Source of the DNA: an uncultured Lachnospiraceae bacterium
Lineage (GTDB): Bacteria; Bacillota; Clostridia; Lachnospirales; Lachnospiraceae
Reading direction: 5' to 3'
Length of the DNA: 64,000 nucleotides
Assembly (NCBI GenBank): GCA_947626435.1
Contig: CANQSB010000008.1
Location: 61,561 to 125,560, forward strand
How positions within the stretch are numbered: position 1 is the first letter of the stretch; each line of letters opens with the position of its first letter. Positions 45,962-54,573 of the stretch are shown here, piece after piece. Made by a program: the position numbers and the translations under genes. The notes beneath the pieces were generated by a model. It had not been told where the DNA came from. It worked only from the letters and a program-made list of their open reading frames with translations, and ran no database searches.

Positions 45962-46723
45962 ATGAGCATAGGAGCTATTAACAGCCACAATACGCATAAC
46001 CTGTACGCGCAGCTTTCAAGCGGTAAAAAGGTCAACAGGGCGGCGGACAACGCGGCGGCTTTTGCCATTATCCAGAAGGTTTTAAAGGAAGAAAACGGCT
46101 TAAACGTCGGCACGCAGAACGCTTGGCAGGGCACTGGCGTGATAAATGTGGCGGATGGGGCGATGAGCGGCATCAGCGATTCACTGCAGAGGATGAACGA
46201 GCTTGGCATATACGCGCAGAACGATCTGCTGTCAGATTCGGACAGGGAGATGGTTCAGATGGAGGTTGACCAGCTCAAGGACGACATACAGTTTATGTCC
46301 CGGAACACCTCGTTAAACGAGAAAAAGCTTTTGGACGGCAGCATGGCTGATATGCAGCTTGCGACTAATCCGAGGGGCGGCGGGATGAGCATTCAGATGG
46401 CGGACACTACGCTTGAATCGCTTGGCATTGCGGATTTTGACGTCACAAAGGACTTTGACCTTGATGCAATAAGCGGCGCCCTTGAGAAGGTGTCCCACGC
46501 GAGAAGCAAGATGGGCGCTTCGGCAAACGGATTGGAGCATGTGCGCAATTACAATGATTTGGCGGCGTATAATCTGACGGCATCAAGAAGCCGCATGGAG
46601 GATACGGATATGGCGGAGGCGGCGTCAAAGCTAAAGACTAATCAGCTTCTGGAGCATTTTGAGATTATGATGCAGAAACAGAATCAAAATCAGAAAATGA
46701 AGATTATGGGCGTAATGATGTAA
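45962..46723 (+). CDS. short flagellin-like protein
   Basis: A 253-residue protein with flagellin blocks at both ends. N-terminal: LSSGKKVNRAADNAAAFAI and GVINVADGAMSGISDSLQRMNELG. C-terminal: VSHARSKMGASANGLEHVRNYNDLAAYNLTAS in part, then MEDTDMAEA. The extreme N-terminus is shorter than in true flagellin, and the C-terminus ends in a Met/Gln/Lys tail instead of the usual LLQ end. It may be a minor filament or cell-surface paralogue. No other filament gene is nearby. Ribosome site AAAGGAAG. Confidence 0.85.
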   Translation: MSIGAINSHNTHNLYAQLSSGKKVNRAADNAAAFAIIQKVLKEENGLNVGTQNAWQGTGVINVADGAMSGISDSLQRMNELGIYAQNDLLSDSDREMVQMEVDQLKDDIQFMSRNTSLNEKKLLDGSMADMQLATNPRGGGMSIQMADTTLESLGIADFDVTKDFDLDAISGALEKVSHARSKMGASANGLEHVRNYNDLAAYNLTASRSRMEDTDMAEAASKLKTNQLLEHFEIMMQKQNQNQKMKIMGVMM

Positions 46724-46750
46724 TTTTGTAAAGCTGTATAAAAAGCATAA

Positions 46751-46784
46751 AAAAGAAAGGGCTGGCGAATAGTCCTTTCTTTTT
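46751..46784. terminator. bidirectional terminator between flagellin-like gene and typA
   Basis: AAAAGAAAGG pairs with CCTTTCTTTT around 13 bases between convergent genes, with a T-run. Confidence 0.85.
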
Positions 46785-46802
46785 ATTTATGCATTATGCA
46801 AC

Positions 46803-48632
46803 TTATTTTTTAAACGATGCCCGTTTTCTGAGCGTCGGGTCGAGTATCTTTTTCCTTATCCGGAGATTTTCGGGCGTGACTTCCAAAAGCTCGTCAGAGT
46901 CGATGAAGTCAAGCGCCTGCTCTAGGCTTAAAATTTTGGGCGGGGTAAGTCGCAGCGCCTCGTCCGCGCTTGATGAGCGCGTATTTGTGAGCTGTTTTTT
47001 CTTACATACGTTAATCTCGATATCTTCGCCCTTGCCGTTCTGGCCGACCACCATTCCTGAATAGACCTTTTCGCCGGGACTGATAAACAGCGTGCCGCGT
47101 TCCTGAGCGTTGTAAAGACCGTAGGTGATAGCTTCGCCTGCTTCAAACGCGATAAGCGAGCCCTGTTTGCGGTACTGGATGTCTCCCTTGTATGGACCGT
47201 ATCCGTCAAAAATTGTATTGATGATGCCATTGCCCTTTGTATCTGTCATAAATTCGCCCCGGTAGCCGATGAGGCCGCGCGAGGGAATGGAAAACTCAAG
47301 ACGCGCATATCCGCCGCTTGCTTTGCCCATATTCTGCAGTTCACCCTTGCGTTGGCTTAACTTTTCGATTACGGTGCCTGAATATTCTTCGGGAACGTCA
47401 ATGTATGCAATCTCCATAGGCTCGAGCTGTTTGCCGTTTTCGTCAGTCTTGTAGAGCACCTCCGCCTTACTTACGGCAAATTCGTAGCCCTCGCGGCGCA
47501 TATTTTCGATTAATACGGACAGATGAAGCTCGCCGCGTCCTGATACCTTGAAGCAGTCTGTGCTTTCGGTGTCCTCTACGCGCAGTGATACGTCGGTATT
47601 AAGCTCTCTGAAAAGCCTCTCGCGTATATGGCGGCTAGTGACGTATTTGCCTTCCTGTCCCGCAAGCGGAGAGTCGTTTACCATAAACTGCATGGCAATG
47701 GTCGGTTCACTGATTTTTTGGAAAGGGATAGGGCATATGTCATCGGGTGAGCAGAGTGTGTCGCCGATATGGATATCCGCAATGCCTGAAATAGCCACTA
47801 TGGAGCCGATGCCTGCCTCTTTTACATCCACCTTGTTAAGACCGTCAAACTCGTAAAGCTTGCTGACTTTGACCTTTTTCTGCTTTTCGGGGTCGTGGTG
47901 GTTGCAGATGACGACTTCCTGATTGACCTTTATAGTGCCGTTGTCAACCTTGCCTACGCCGATGCGTCCTACATACTCGTTGTAATCAATAGTGCTGATA
48001 AGCACCTGTGTACCCGCGTCAGGGTCGCCCTCGGGCGCGGGAATATAATTGAGGATAGTCTCGAACAGCGGCGTCATATCGACGCCCTGCCCGTCGTTTT
48101 CAAGCGATGCTGTGCCTGTCTTGGCTGAGGCGTACACGAAAGGACAGTCAAGCTGCGAATCGTCCGCGTCAAGCTCAAGGAAAAGCTCAAGCACCTCGTC
48201 AACTACTTCGGCAGCCCTCGCTTCAGGGCGGTCAATCTTGTTTATGCAGACAATGACGGGCAGCTTTAGCTCGAGCGCCTTTTTGAGTACGAATTTAGTC
48301 TGCGGCATAGCGCCCTCAAACGCGTCAACCACAAGGATAACGCCGTTTACCATTTTGAGCACGCGCTCCACCTCGCCGCCAAAATCGGCATGGCCCGGCG
48401 TGTCGATGATATTTATTTTTGTATCTTTATAGGTAACGGCTGTATTTTTTGAAAGTATGGTAATGCCGCGCTCGCGCTCGATGTCGTTTGAGTCCATTAC
48501 GCGCTCGGCAACCTCTTGATTCTCGCGGAAAACCCCGCTCTGCTTTAAAAGCTCGTCCACAAGCGTAGTTTTGCCATGGTCTACGTGGGCTATGATTGCC
48601 ACGTTCCTTACATCTTCTCTTTTCTGCTTCAT
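46803..48632 (-). CDS. typA: ribosome-binding GTPase TypA/BipA
   Basis: A 609-residue translational GTPase. The G domain has AHVDHGKTTLVDELL, DTPGHADFGGEVERVL and NKIDRPEAR, and EF-G-like domains follow. It ends in the BipA-specific domain (NVCKKKQLTNTRSSSADEA; LTPPKILSLEQALDFID). Start ATG 48632 has GGAGG; upstream in-frame codons are leader. TypA helps ribosome assembly under stress and low temperature in known bacteria. Confidence 0.97.
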   Translation of the reverse strand: MKQKREDVRNVAIIAHVDHGKTTLVDELLKQSGVFRENQEVAERVMDSNDIERERGITILSKNTAVTYKDTKINIIDTPGHADFGGEVERVLKMVNGVILVVDAFEGAMPQTKFVLKKALELKLPVIVCINKIDRPEARAAEVVDEVLELFLELDADDSQLDCPFVYASAKTGTASLENDGQGVDMTPLFETILNYIPAPEGDPDAGTQVLISTIDYNEYVGRIGVGKVDNGTIKVNQEVVICNHHDPEKQKKVKVSKLYEFDGLNKVDVKEAGIGSIVAISGIADIHIGDTLCSPDDICPIPFQKISEPTIAMQFMVNDSPLAGQEGKYVTSRHIRERLFRELNTDVSLRVEDTESTDCFKVSGRGELHLSVLIENMRREGYEFAVSKAEVLYKTDENGKQLEPMEIAYIDVPEEYSGTVIEKLSQRKGELQNMGKASGGYARLEFSIPSRGLIGYRGEFMTDTKGNGIINTIFDGYGPYKGDIQYRKQGSLIAFEAGEAITYGLYNAQERGTLFISPGEKVYSGMVVGQNGKGEDIEINVCKKKQLTNTRSSSADEALRLTPPKILSLEQALDFIDSDELLEVTPENLRIRKKILDPTLRKRASFKK

Positions 48633-48766
48633 AAAAATCCTCCATATCGCTTTAACGGCTAAATCTCTTTCCATTGTCATGTCGCCATGGAAGAAAAACG
48701 CCGCCTCGGCGGTTAAAATCATAACGTGAAACTTATTGAATTAAGCTCCAAAACATCACTTTAGAA

Positions 48767-48795
48767 ACTATATCACCAAACAAAATGTTTTGCAA
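48767..48795 (-). promoter_or_regulatory. typA promoter
   Basis: On the minus strand TTGCAA, a 17-base spacer and TATAGT; leader of about 130 bases. Confidence 0.65.
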
Positions 48796-48866
48796 CTCAA
48801 ATATTTAACTAAAAATGGAAGAAAATGTAGAAAATGGTTGCAATTATCCGAAATTTGTTGTAAAGT

Positions 48867-48896
48867 TTGACAAAGGCATACTTTTTGCGATAAATT
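48867..48896 (+). promoter_or_regulatory. promoter of SSB-like gene
   Basis: TTGACA, an 18-base spacer and TAAATT. The 370-base divergent region between typA and this gene holds only these promoters and leaders. Confidence 0.55.
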
Positions 48897-49002
48897 ATAT
48901 ATAGGAACTGGTAAAAAATACGAATAAAGGAAAATATTGGGAATATATTTATAGTACATACCAAAATAAAAATTCTTTTAGTTAAAGAAGGGAGAACATA
49001 TT

Positions 49003-49668
49003 ATGACAGATAAGGTAATTGAAAACAACCAGGTAACGGTGATGGGCGAAGTAGTCAGCGAGTTTACGTTCAGCCATGAAATCTTCGGCGAGGGCTTTTA
49101 TATGGTAGACATTCAGGTAGCGCGTCTTTCTGAATCTATGGATATTATTCCCGTAATGGTTTCGGAGAGGCTGCTTGACGTGAGCGAAGACCACAGAGGA
49201 GCCATGGTAGTCGTAAACGGTCAGTTCCGTTCCTACAACAGGCATGAGGAGCATAGGAATAAGCTTGTCTTATCCGTATTTGCCCGCGAGATTGAGTTTG
49301 TTGAGGAGATAAACGAGAACATAAAGACAAACCAGATTTTCCTTGACGGCTTCGTATGCAAGGCGCCCGTATACCGCAAGACACCGCTCGGACGCGAGAT
49401 TGCGGATTTGCTGCTTGCAGTGAACCGGCCTTATGGAAAGTCGGACTACATTCCCTGTATATGCTGGGGGCGCAACGCCCGCTACGCGGCTAACTTCAAC
49501 GTAGGCGAGAGATGCCTCGTGTGGGGCCGCATCCAGTCAAGGGAGTACATGAAAAAAATATCTGAGGAGGATTTTGAAAAGAGGATAGCTTACGAGGTTT
49601 CGGTAAGCAAGCTTGAAATCCCCGGCAACAATGAGGAAAGCAGCGATACCGGCGAGAGCGAATTTTAA
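49003..49668 (+). CDS. SSB-like single-stranded DNA-binding protein
   Basis: A 221-residue protein with two OB-fold-like halves. The second (QIFLDGFVCKAPVYRKTPLGREIADLLLAVNR, and YIPCICWGRNARYAANF) matches the SSB/PriB core. The first half is a divergent OB fold. The acidic tail lacks the classic DDDIPF tip of SSB, ending GESEF. It may bind nucleic acid without recruiting the usual SSB partners. Ribosome site AAGGGAG. Confidence 0.85.
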   Translation: MTDKVIENNQVTVMGEVVSEFTFSHEIFGEGFYMVDIQVARLSESMDIIPVMVSERLLDVSEDHRGAMVVVNGQFRSYNRHEEHRNKLVLSVFAREIEFVEEINENIKTNQIFLDGFVCKAPVYRKTPLGREIADLLLAVNRPYGKSDYIPCICWGRNARYAANFNVGERCLVWGRIQSREYMKKISEEDFEKRIAYEVSVSKLEIPGNNEESSDTGESEF

Positions 49669-49673
49669 AATTG

Positions 49674-49702
49674 TTGCAAATTCCGTTGTAGTGTGCTATT
49701 AT
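49674..49702 (+). promoter_or_regulatory. promoter of corrinoid adenosyltransferase-like gene
   Basis: TTGCAA, a 17-base spacer and TATTAT, directly after the SSB-like stop. Confidence 0.6.
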
Positions 49703-49756
49703 GTTTTGCGTATAAAGGTATGCGTTTCAAAACAGAAAGGTATAGGACATTGACAT

Positions 49757-50257
49757 ATGGAAAAAGGATTGATACAGGTATACGGAGGAGAGGGACATGG
49801 CAAGTCGGCCGCGGCGATGGGCAGGGCAATACAGCTTGCGTCGGCGGGCAGGAGCGTCGTGATAATCAATTTCCTCAAGGGCAATCAAAATGAAGAATTT
49901 TTAAAACGGCTTGAGCCTGAGATAAAGATTTTCCGTTTTGAGAAAAGTGCGGAGGAGTTCTCGCAGCTTACCGACGAGCGTAAGCGTGAGGAAATCCAAA
50001 ACATAAAAAACGGCTTAAATTTTGCAAAAAAGGTTCTTGCCACAGGCGAATGCGGTCTGCTGATACTTGACGAAGTGCTGGGACTTGTGGACAACGGCAT
50101 CATCACGATGGAGGATTTAGGATATATCCTCAAGGCAAAGTCCGACGAAGTGAGTATCATAATGACAGGCACACACCTGAATAATGAGGTATGTCAGGTT
50201 GCCGACGAGATTTATCAGATTGAGGCGGTCAACTATAAGATTTTTGGTGAGAAATGA
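49757..50257 (+). CDS. CobA/CobO-like P-loop ATPase
   Basis: A 166-residue protein with the fold of ATP:corrinoid adenosyltransferases. Walker A is GGEGHGKSAAA (residues 10-20), the acidic strand is LLILDEVLGLVDNG, and GTHLNNEV near the end matches the TGR/TGxx position of CobA. The P-loop differs from the usual G.GKGKT, so it may not adenosylate corrinoids. No cobalamin gene is close by. The ribosome site is weak (ATAGGAC). Confidence 0.8.
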   Translation: MEKGLIQVYGGEGHGKSAAAMGRAIQLASAGRSVVIINFLKGNQNEEFLKRLEPEIKIFRFEKSAEEFSQLTDERKREEIQNIKNGLNFAKKVLATGECGLLILDEVLGLVDNGIITMEDLGYILKAKSDEVSIIMTGTHLNNEVCQVADEIYQIEAVNYKIFGEK

Positions 50258-50264
50258 TATGATA

Positions 50265-50293
50265 AAAAGCGCTGCGTTGGGCGGCGCTTTTTT
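50265..50293 (+). terminator. terminator before the lysine operon
   Basis: AAAAGCGC pairs with GCGCTTTT, then more T bases. Confidence 0.85.
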
Positions 50294-50338
50294 AGTTGTC
50301 TTTTTTGCCTTTTTAAAGCGCGTATCAAAAATTTTCCA

Positions 50339-50368
50339 TTGACATTATATATATTGACAGTATATAAT
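50339..50368 (+). promoter_or_regulatory. dapA operon promoter
   Basis: TTGACA, an 18-base spacer and TATAAT, with the predicted start about 50 bases before the riboswitch core. Confidence 0.75.
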
Positions 50369-50424
50369 ATAGTATCATAAAATAAAGAAACGGATAGAGG
50401 CTGCGTTTTTTATTATTACTTTTT

Positions 50425-50553
50425 ACGAGGCGCCGCGCGCCGATGATGAAGAAGGAAAGGAAAGAACGCCGAAGGAGAAGGCTTTGCGGGGGTTTTCTCT
50501 TGGGGATGCGGTTAATAGCCGCATAACTGTCATCAGCAGATGGAGAGCTATCG
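50425..50553 (+). promoter_or_regulatory. lysine riboswitch (L-box)
   Basis: The leader has the lysine riboswitch blocks in order: ACGAGGCGCCGCGCG, GATGAAGAAGGA, GCCGAAGGAGAAGGC, an extended stem with GATGCGG/CCGCAT, and the hallmark CATCAGCAGATGGAGAGCTA before TCG. Bound lysine would favour the terminator at 50612-50640 and shut off dapA and dapB. Confidence 0.95.
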
Positions 50554-50611
50554 TTTATGTTATATTCTATGAGATTTTTTCAGCGGATATGACAGGGTTT
50601 AGTGTATAGTG

Positions 50612-50640
50612 CCGGCCGTCTGTGAGGTGGTCGGTTTTTT
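50612..50640 (+). terminator. riboswitch-controlled terminator
   Basis: CCGGCC pairs with GGTCGG (one G-U) around 11 bases, followed by six T bases, 60 bases after the riboswitch core and 100 bases before dapA. Confidence 0.88.
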
Positions 50641-50744
50641 GTTTTACGAAATTTGCGCTGCCGGAGGGCAGCAGCCTGTACCGCTTGGCGCAGATATGGC
50701 GTATGGCGGTCGGCATATATATAAATCAGGAGGAGGCAATTTTC

Positions 50745-51629
50745 ATGGCAATTTTTACAGGCGCGGGCGTAGCGATTATTACGCCGATGAAACCGAACGG
50801 AGAGGTTAATTTTGAGGAGTTTGCGAAGCTTATCGAGTTTCAGATTGAAAATCACACAGACGCGATTATCGTGTGCGGCACGACAGGCGAGGCTTCAACG
50901 CTTTCTCACGAGGAGCATCTTGAATGCATACGCTTCTGCGTAAAGCAGGTGGCGGGCAGGATACCTGTAGTAGCGGGCACAGGCTCAAACTGCACTGAAA
51001 CGGCGGTATATCTTTCGCAGGAGGCGGAGAAGGCAGGCGTTGACGGACTTCTGCTTGTGACGCCGTATTACAATAAGGCGACGCAGAACGGCTTGTACGA
51101 GCATTTCAAGATAATAGCAGATTCGGTCAAAGTGCCCATTATCCTTTACAATGTGCCAAGCAGAACGGGCTGCAATATCCAGCCGGCTACGGCGGTAAGG
51201 CTTTGCAGGGAGGTAGAGAACATAGTAGGCATAAAGGAGGCAAGCGGCGATATTGCACAGGTAGCAAAGCTGCAGGCGCTCGCCGATGGCTGTGTGGATG
51301 TATATTCGGGCAATGACAACGAGATAGTGCCGATACTTTCACTTGGCGGCAAGGGCGTCATATCGGTGCTTTCAAATATTGCACCGCAGCAGACGCACGA
51401 CATATGCGACTTATTTTTCCAGGGCAAAGTCGAGGAGAGCCGCAAGGAGCAGTTGAGGGCGATAGAGCTTGTCGGAGCGCTTTTCAGCGAGGTAAACCCT
51501 ATCCCTGTAAAGAAAGCGGCAAGCCTTATGGGGCTTTGTTCAGGCGAGCTTCGCCGTCCGCTTTCGCAGATGGAGCCTGAAAATGCGGCAAAGCTTGAAA
51601 AGGCTATGAAGGCATACGGCATTTTATAA
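50745..51629 (+). CDS. dapA: 4-hydroxy-tetrahydrodipicolinate synthase
   Basis: A 294-residue TIM-barrel enzyme, first committed step to lysine and diaminopimelate. Motifs: CGTTGEASTLSHEEH, LLVTPYYNK, ILYNVPSRTG with the catalytic Tyr, and GIKEASGD with the Schiff-base Lys. Start ATG 50745 has AGGAGGAGG; the upstream extension runs into the riboswitch terminator. First gene of the lysine-controlled operon. Confidence 0.97.
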   Translation: MAIFTGAGVAIITPMKPNGEVNFEEFAKLIEFQIENHTDAIIVCGTTGEASTLSHEEHLECIRFCVKQVAGRIPVVAGTGSNCTETAVYLSQEAEKAGVDGLLLVTPYYNKATQNGLYEHFKIIADSVKVPIILYNVPSRTGCNIQPATAVRLCREVENIVGIKEASGDIAQVAKLQALADGCVDVYSGNDNEIVPILSLGGKGVISVLSNIAPQQTHDICDLFFQGKVEESRKEQLRAIELVGALFSEVNPIPVKKAASLMGLCSGELRRPLSQMEPENAAKLEKAMKAYGIL

Positions 51630-51663
51630 TGTCGGTACGGCGGTTTGGAGGTATATGGACAGT

Positions 51664-52428
51664 ATGACAAGAGTAATAATGCACGGCTGTAATGGGAAAA
51701 TGGGCCAGATGATTACGCAGATAATCGCCCAGGACAGCGAAATCGAGATAGTGGCGGGAATAGACATATCAGACCATATCAAAAATACATATCCGGTATT
51801 TACGGATATTTCAAAGTGCGATGTAGCGGCGGACGTGGTGATAGACTTCTGCGCCGCGTCCGCGGTTGACGCGCTGCTTGACTTTTGCGTGGAAAGGCAG
51901 CTCCCATGCGTTTTATGCACTACGGGCTTGTCGGAGGCGCAGCTTGCAAAGGTTGAGGAGGCTTCAAAAAAGGTGGCGGTGCTTAAATCCGCAAATATGT
52001 CGCTCGGTATAAACATGCTGTTTAAGCTGTTGAAGGAGGCGGCGGGAATACTTGCTCCCGCGGGCTTTGACATTGAGATAGTGGAAAAGCACCACAATTT
52101 GAAGGTTGACGCTCCGAGCGGTACGGCGCTTGCGCTTGCGGACGCGATAAACGAGGAATTTGACAATTCATACGAATATGTCTACGACAGAAGTCAGGTG
52201 CGCAAAAAACGCGACCGCAAGGAGATAGGCATAAGCGCGGTCAGGGGCGGCACCATCGTGGGCGACCACGACATAATTTTCGCGGGAAATGACGAGGTTA
52301 TCACATTTTCACACAGGGCGTACTCAAAGGCAGTATTTGCCAAGGGCGCGGTGCAGGCGGCGAAATTCCTCAAGGGAAAAAGTGCAGGCAGATACGATAT
52401 GAAGGATGTAATCTTGGAGAATGATTGA
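51664..52428 (+). CDS. dapB: 4-hydroxy-tetrahydrodipicolinate reductase
   Basis: A 254-residue NAD(P)H enzyme following DapA in the pathway. N-terminal MHGCNGKMGQ binds the cofactor; EKHHNLKVDAPSGTA holds the catalytic His and substrate loop. Start is ATG 51664 by family comparison (GGAGG is 12 bases away); ATG 51655 is only 3 bases from the same site. It sits 34 bases after dapA. Confidence 0.96.
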   Translation: MTRVIMHGCNGKMGQMITQIIAQDSEIEIVAGIDISDHIKNTYPVFTDISKCDVAADVVIDFCAASAVDALLDFCVERQLPCVLCTTGLSEAQLAKVEEASKKVAVLKSANMSLGINMLFKLLKEAAGILAPAGFDIEIVEKHHNLKVDAPSGTALALADAINEEFDNSYEYVYDRSQVRKKRDRKEIGISAVRGGTIVGDHDIIFAGNDEVITFSHRAYSKAVFAKGAVQAAKFLKGKSAGRYDMKDVILEND

Positions 52429-52448
52429 AAGCGGGAACAAATGAAGCG

Positions 52449-53234
52449 ATGAAATTCAGACCATGCATAGATATTCATAATGGACAAGTCAAGCAGATAG
52501 TGGGCGGTTCGCTTAGAGACAGTGGCGACAGGGCGGATGAAAATTTTGTCGCGGAGCGCGGAGCGGACTATTATGCAGGACTTTACAGAGACAGAGGGCT
52601 TAGAGGCGGGCACATTATAATGCTTAATCCCGCTTCAAGCCCTTACTATGAGGCGACGAAGGCTCAAGCTTTGAGAGCGCTTGTGGCATATAAGGGTGGA
52701 TTGCAGATAGGCGGCGGCATAAATGATGAGAACGCATGCGATTATCTTGACGCGGGGGCGTCCCATGTGATTGTCACGTCTTATGTCTTTAAGGACGGAC
52801 GCATAAATATGCAAAATCTTGAGCGCATCCGCAGGGCGGTGGGCAAAGAGCGTTTGGTGCTTGATTTAAGCTGTCGTGCGAGGGACGGCAAGTATTATAT
52901 TGTGACGGACAGATGGCAAAAATTTACGGACGAGGAAGTAAGCGACGGGCTTCTTGATATGCTCAGCGGGTACTGTGACGAGTTCCTGATTCATGCGGTG
53001 GACGTGGAAGGCAAGGGTCAGGGTATAGAGCGGGATTTGGTAAGGCAGCTTAGTGAATGGAACGGCGGGCTTGCGGTCACATATGCAGGAGGAGTGCATA
53101 GCTATGAGGATATCGGGCTGCTGGGGCAGCTTGGCAAAGGCAGGCTTGACGTCACAATAGGGAGCGCGCTTGACATTTTTGGAGGCGGGCTTTCATTTGA
53201 AAAAGTATTGGAATGTTTTCAGCAGGGGGTATAG
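52449..53234 (+). CDS. hisA: HisA-type isomerase, eukaryote-like branch
   Basis: A 261-residue TIM-barrel protein that should isomerise ProFAR in histidine synthesis. FRPCIDIHNGQVKQIVGGSL resembles the plant and fungal HIS6 branch more than typical bacterial HisA. The two catalytic Asp positions are in CIDIHNG and LVLDLSCR, and GGGIN and YAGGVHS are phosphate-binding loops. It sits away from other his genes, inside the dap operon. Ribosome site is weak. Confidence 0.88.
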   Translation: MKFRPCIDIHNGQVKQIVGGSLRDSGDRADENFVAERGADYYAGLYRDRGLRGGHIIMLNPASSPYYEATKAQALRALVAYKGGLQIGGGINDENACDYLDAGASHVIVTSYVFKDGRINMQNLERIRRAVGKERLVLDLSCRARDGKYYIVTDRWQKFTDEEVSDGLLDMLSGYCDEFLIHAVDVEGKGQGIERDLVRQLSEWNGGLAVTYAGGVHSYEDIGLLGQLGKGRLDVTIGSALDIFGGGLSFEKVLECFQQGV

Positions 53235-53237
53235 GAC

Positions 53238-53900
53238 TTGGATAAGGGGATTATAAGGCAGCTTTTTGAGAAAAATAAAAAGCTGATTATATATGGAAGC
53301 TTGGCGGCAGTAGAGGCTATAATAATCATATGGCTGGTCGTCATGATAAATAACCTCAAAATCGCGAATCTGACGGTAGAGTCGCTTAAGTCACAGCTCA
53401 GTGATTTGAAGGAGACTACCAATAATCTTGTCAGGGAGAATGACGAGCTTCAGGACAAGGTGGAGATTTTGAGCGATACGGTGAATGACAAGGTGCATCA
53501 GGAGGAGCAGCGGGAGGCTGAGATAGCAAAGAGCTATGTGCCGACAGGATTTCCGCTAAAGGGTGCGGCGTCATACAGCGATACCGTCACAGAGCTTGAC
53601 GGCAATCCGATAGCGTATTTTCAAGCGCCGCAGGGCACAAGCGTGTTGGCGGCGGCAAATGGCACTGTTTCATCGGTGTCAGCGGGCGATACGGGTGAAT
53701 ATGTCGTGACGATTGACCATGGAAACGGCTACTGCTCAATATACAGGAGCGCCGCCAATCCCAAGGTAAGCGAGGGCGCGGAGGTTACGGGACAGACGGA
53801 GCTTTTTGTGACGGGAGCGGGAAGCGAGCAGCTTGGCTATCAGATTACAAAAGACGGTGAATATATTGAGCCTATGGAGCTTATGAATATAGACGGGTAG
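53238..53900 (+). CDS. membrane-anchored degenerate LytM/M23 protein
   Basis: A 220-residue protein with a TTG start at 53238 after GCAGGGGG. It has a membrane anchor (17-37), a coiled coil (45-90) and a C-terminal LytM-like domain (105-215) with IDHGNGYCSIY. The other zinc ligands are missing: no HxH before LGYQI and no HxxxD at the start of the domain. So it is probably non-catalytic and may activate a cell-wall hydrolase, as EnvC and NlpD do. It starts 4 bases after the hisA-like stop. Confidence 0.85.
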   Translation: MDKGIIRQLFEKNKKLIIYGSLAAVEAIIIIWLVVMINNLKIANLTVESLKSQLSDLKETTNNLVRENDELQDKVEILSDTVNDKVHQEEQREAEIAKSYVPTGFPLKGAASYSDTVTELDGNPIAYFQAPQGTSVLAAANGTVSSVSAGDTGEYVVTIDHGNGYCSIYRSAANPKVSEGAEVTGQTELFVTGAGSEQLGYQITKDGEYIEPMELMNIDG

Positions 53901-53930
53901 AGCGTATTTGCCTGCCCGTTTATTTTTGAC
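53893..53930. terminator. terminator overlapping the LytM-like stop codon
   Basis: ACGGGTAG pairs with CTGCCCGT (one G-U), then TTATTTTT; it ends the dap operon and may also serve the convergent yerC gene. Confidence 0.75.
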
Positions 53931-54231
53931 CTTCCTCATCGTTTTGCTGCTTTAACCTTTCAAATATAAGCGCATATCCGTCGCAGCCATAGTTGAGCGA
54001 GCGGTTGACGCGGCTTATGGTGGCGGTTGAAGCGCCGGTCTTGTCGGCTATTTCCATGTATGTGCTGTGTCCATAGAGCATGGCGGCTACCTCAAAACGC
54101 TGTGAAAGCGACAGAAGCTCGTTTACCGTACATAAGTCTTCAAGCAGGCTGTAGCCCTCCTCGCGTGTCTTAAGGCACAAAAGCGCGTCTATAAGGTGGT
54201 CTACCGCGTCGGTCTTAATTTTTTTATTCAT
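53920..54231 (-). CDS. YerC/YecD family TrpR-like regulator
   Basis: A 103-residue protein. The TrpR-like helix-turn-helix is clear: ELLSLSQRFEVAAML and YMEIADKTGASTATISRVNR. Regulon is unknown from sequence. Ribosome site GAGGATTAG. It converges on the dap operon. Confidence 0.9.
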   Translation of the reverse strand: MNKKIKTDAVDHLIDALLCLKTREEGYSLLEDLCTVNELLSLSQRFEVAAMLYGHSTYMEIADKTGASTATISRVNRSLNYGCDGYALIFERLKQQNDEEGQK

Positions 54232-54447
54232 GGCTAATCCTCCGTCTCGGGCGTGTTCGTAATTATGGCACGCTTTATTTATGAAAGCAGAAAACCTGCA
54301 AAGGGCGTTTTCTGTGATTTTAACGCTGTAAAGTTTTACAGTTTTAAATATATGTTAATATTACCATATCAGGGCGGATAAGTAAATTGGAAAAATGGAT
54401 GAATAGAAATCAAATCGAGCAAAATGGGGCAAAAAGTCATTTAGTGC
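54232..54447. other. spacer with one palindrome
   Basis: The only feature is a perfect 7-2-7 palindrome CTGTAAA-GT-TTTACAG at 54327-54342, about 95 bases before the yerC start and a possible operator. No small gene is visible. Confidence 0.4.
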
Positions 54448-54476
54448 TTGCTATGTAGTTTTGAATACTATATAAT
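54448..54476 (+). promoter_or_regulatory. DUF1836 gene promoter
   Basis: TTGCTA, a 17-base spacer and TATAAT; start near 54483, leader about 90 bases. Confidence 0.65.
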
Positions 54477-54496
54477 GTATGATATAGGCATTTGTG

Positions 54497-54527
54497 AAAC
54501 TCTATTTCATGTTGTTGGATAGAGTTT
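54497..54527 (+). promoter_or_regulatory. hairpin leader motif, copy B
   Basis: AAACTCTAT pairs perfectly with ATAGAGTTT around TTCATGTTGTTGG. Copy A at 35370-35396 shares the stem, with a C-to-T change that keeps pairing, the loop GTTGTTGG, and a downstream GAAAGGATAT. Confidence 0.6.
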
Positions 54528-54573
54528 TGATGACACATGATTATTTTACGGATTGAAAGGATATGGTTGCAGT

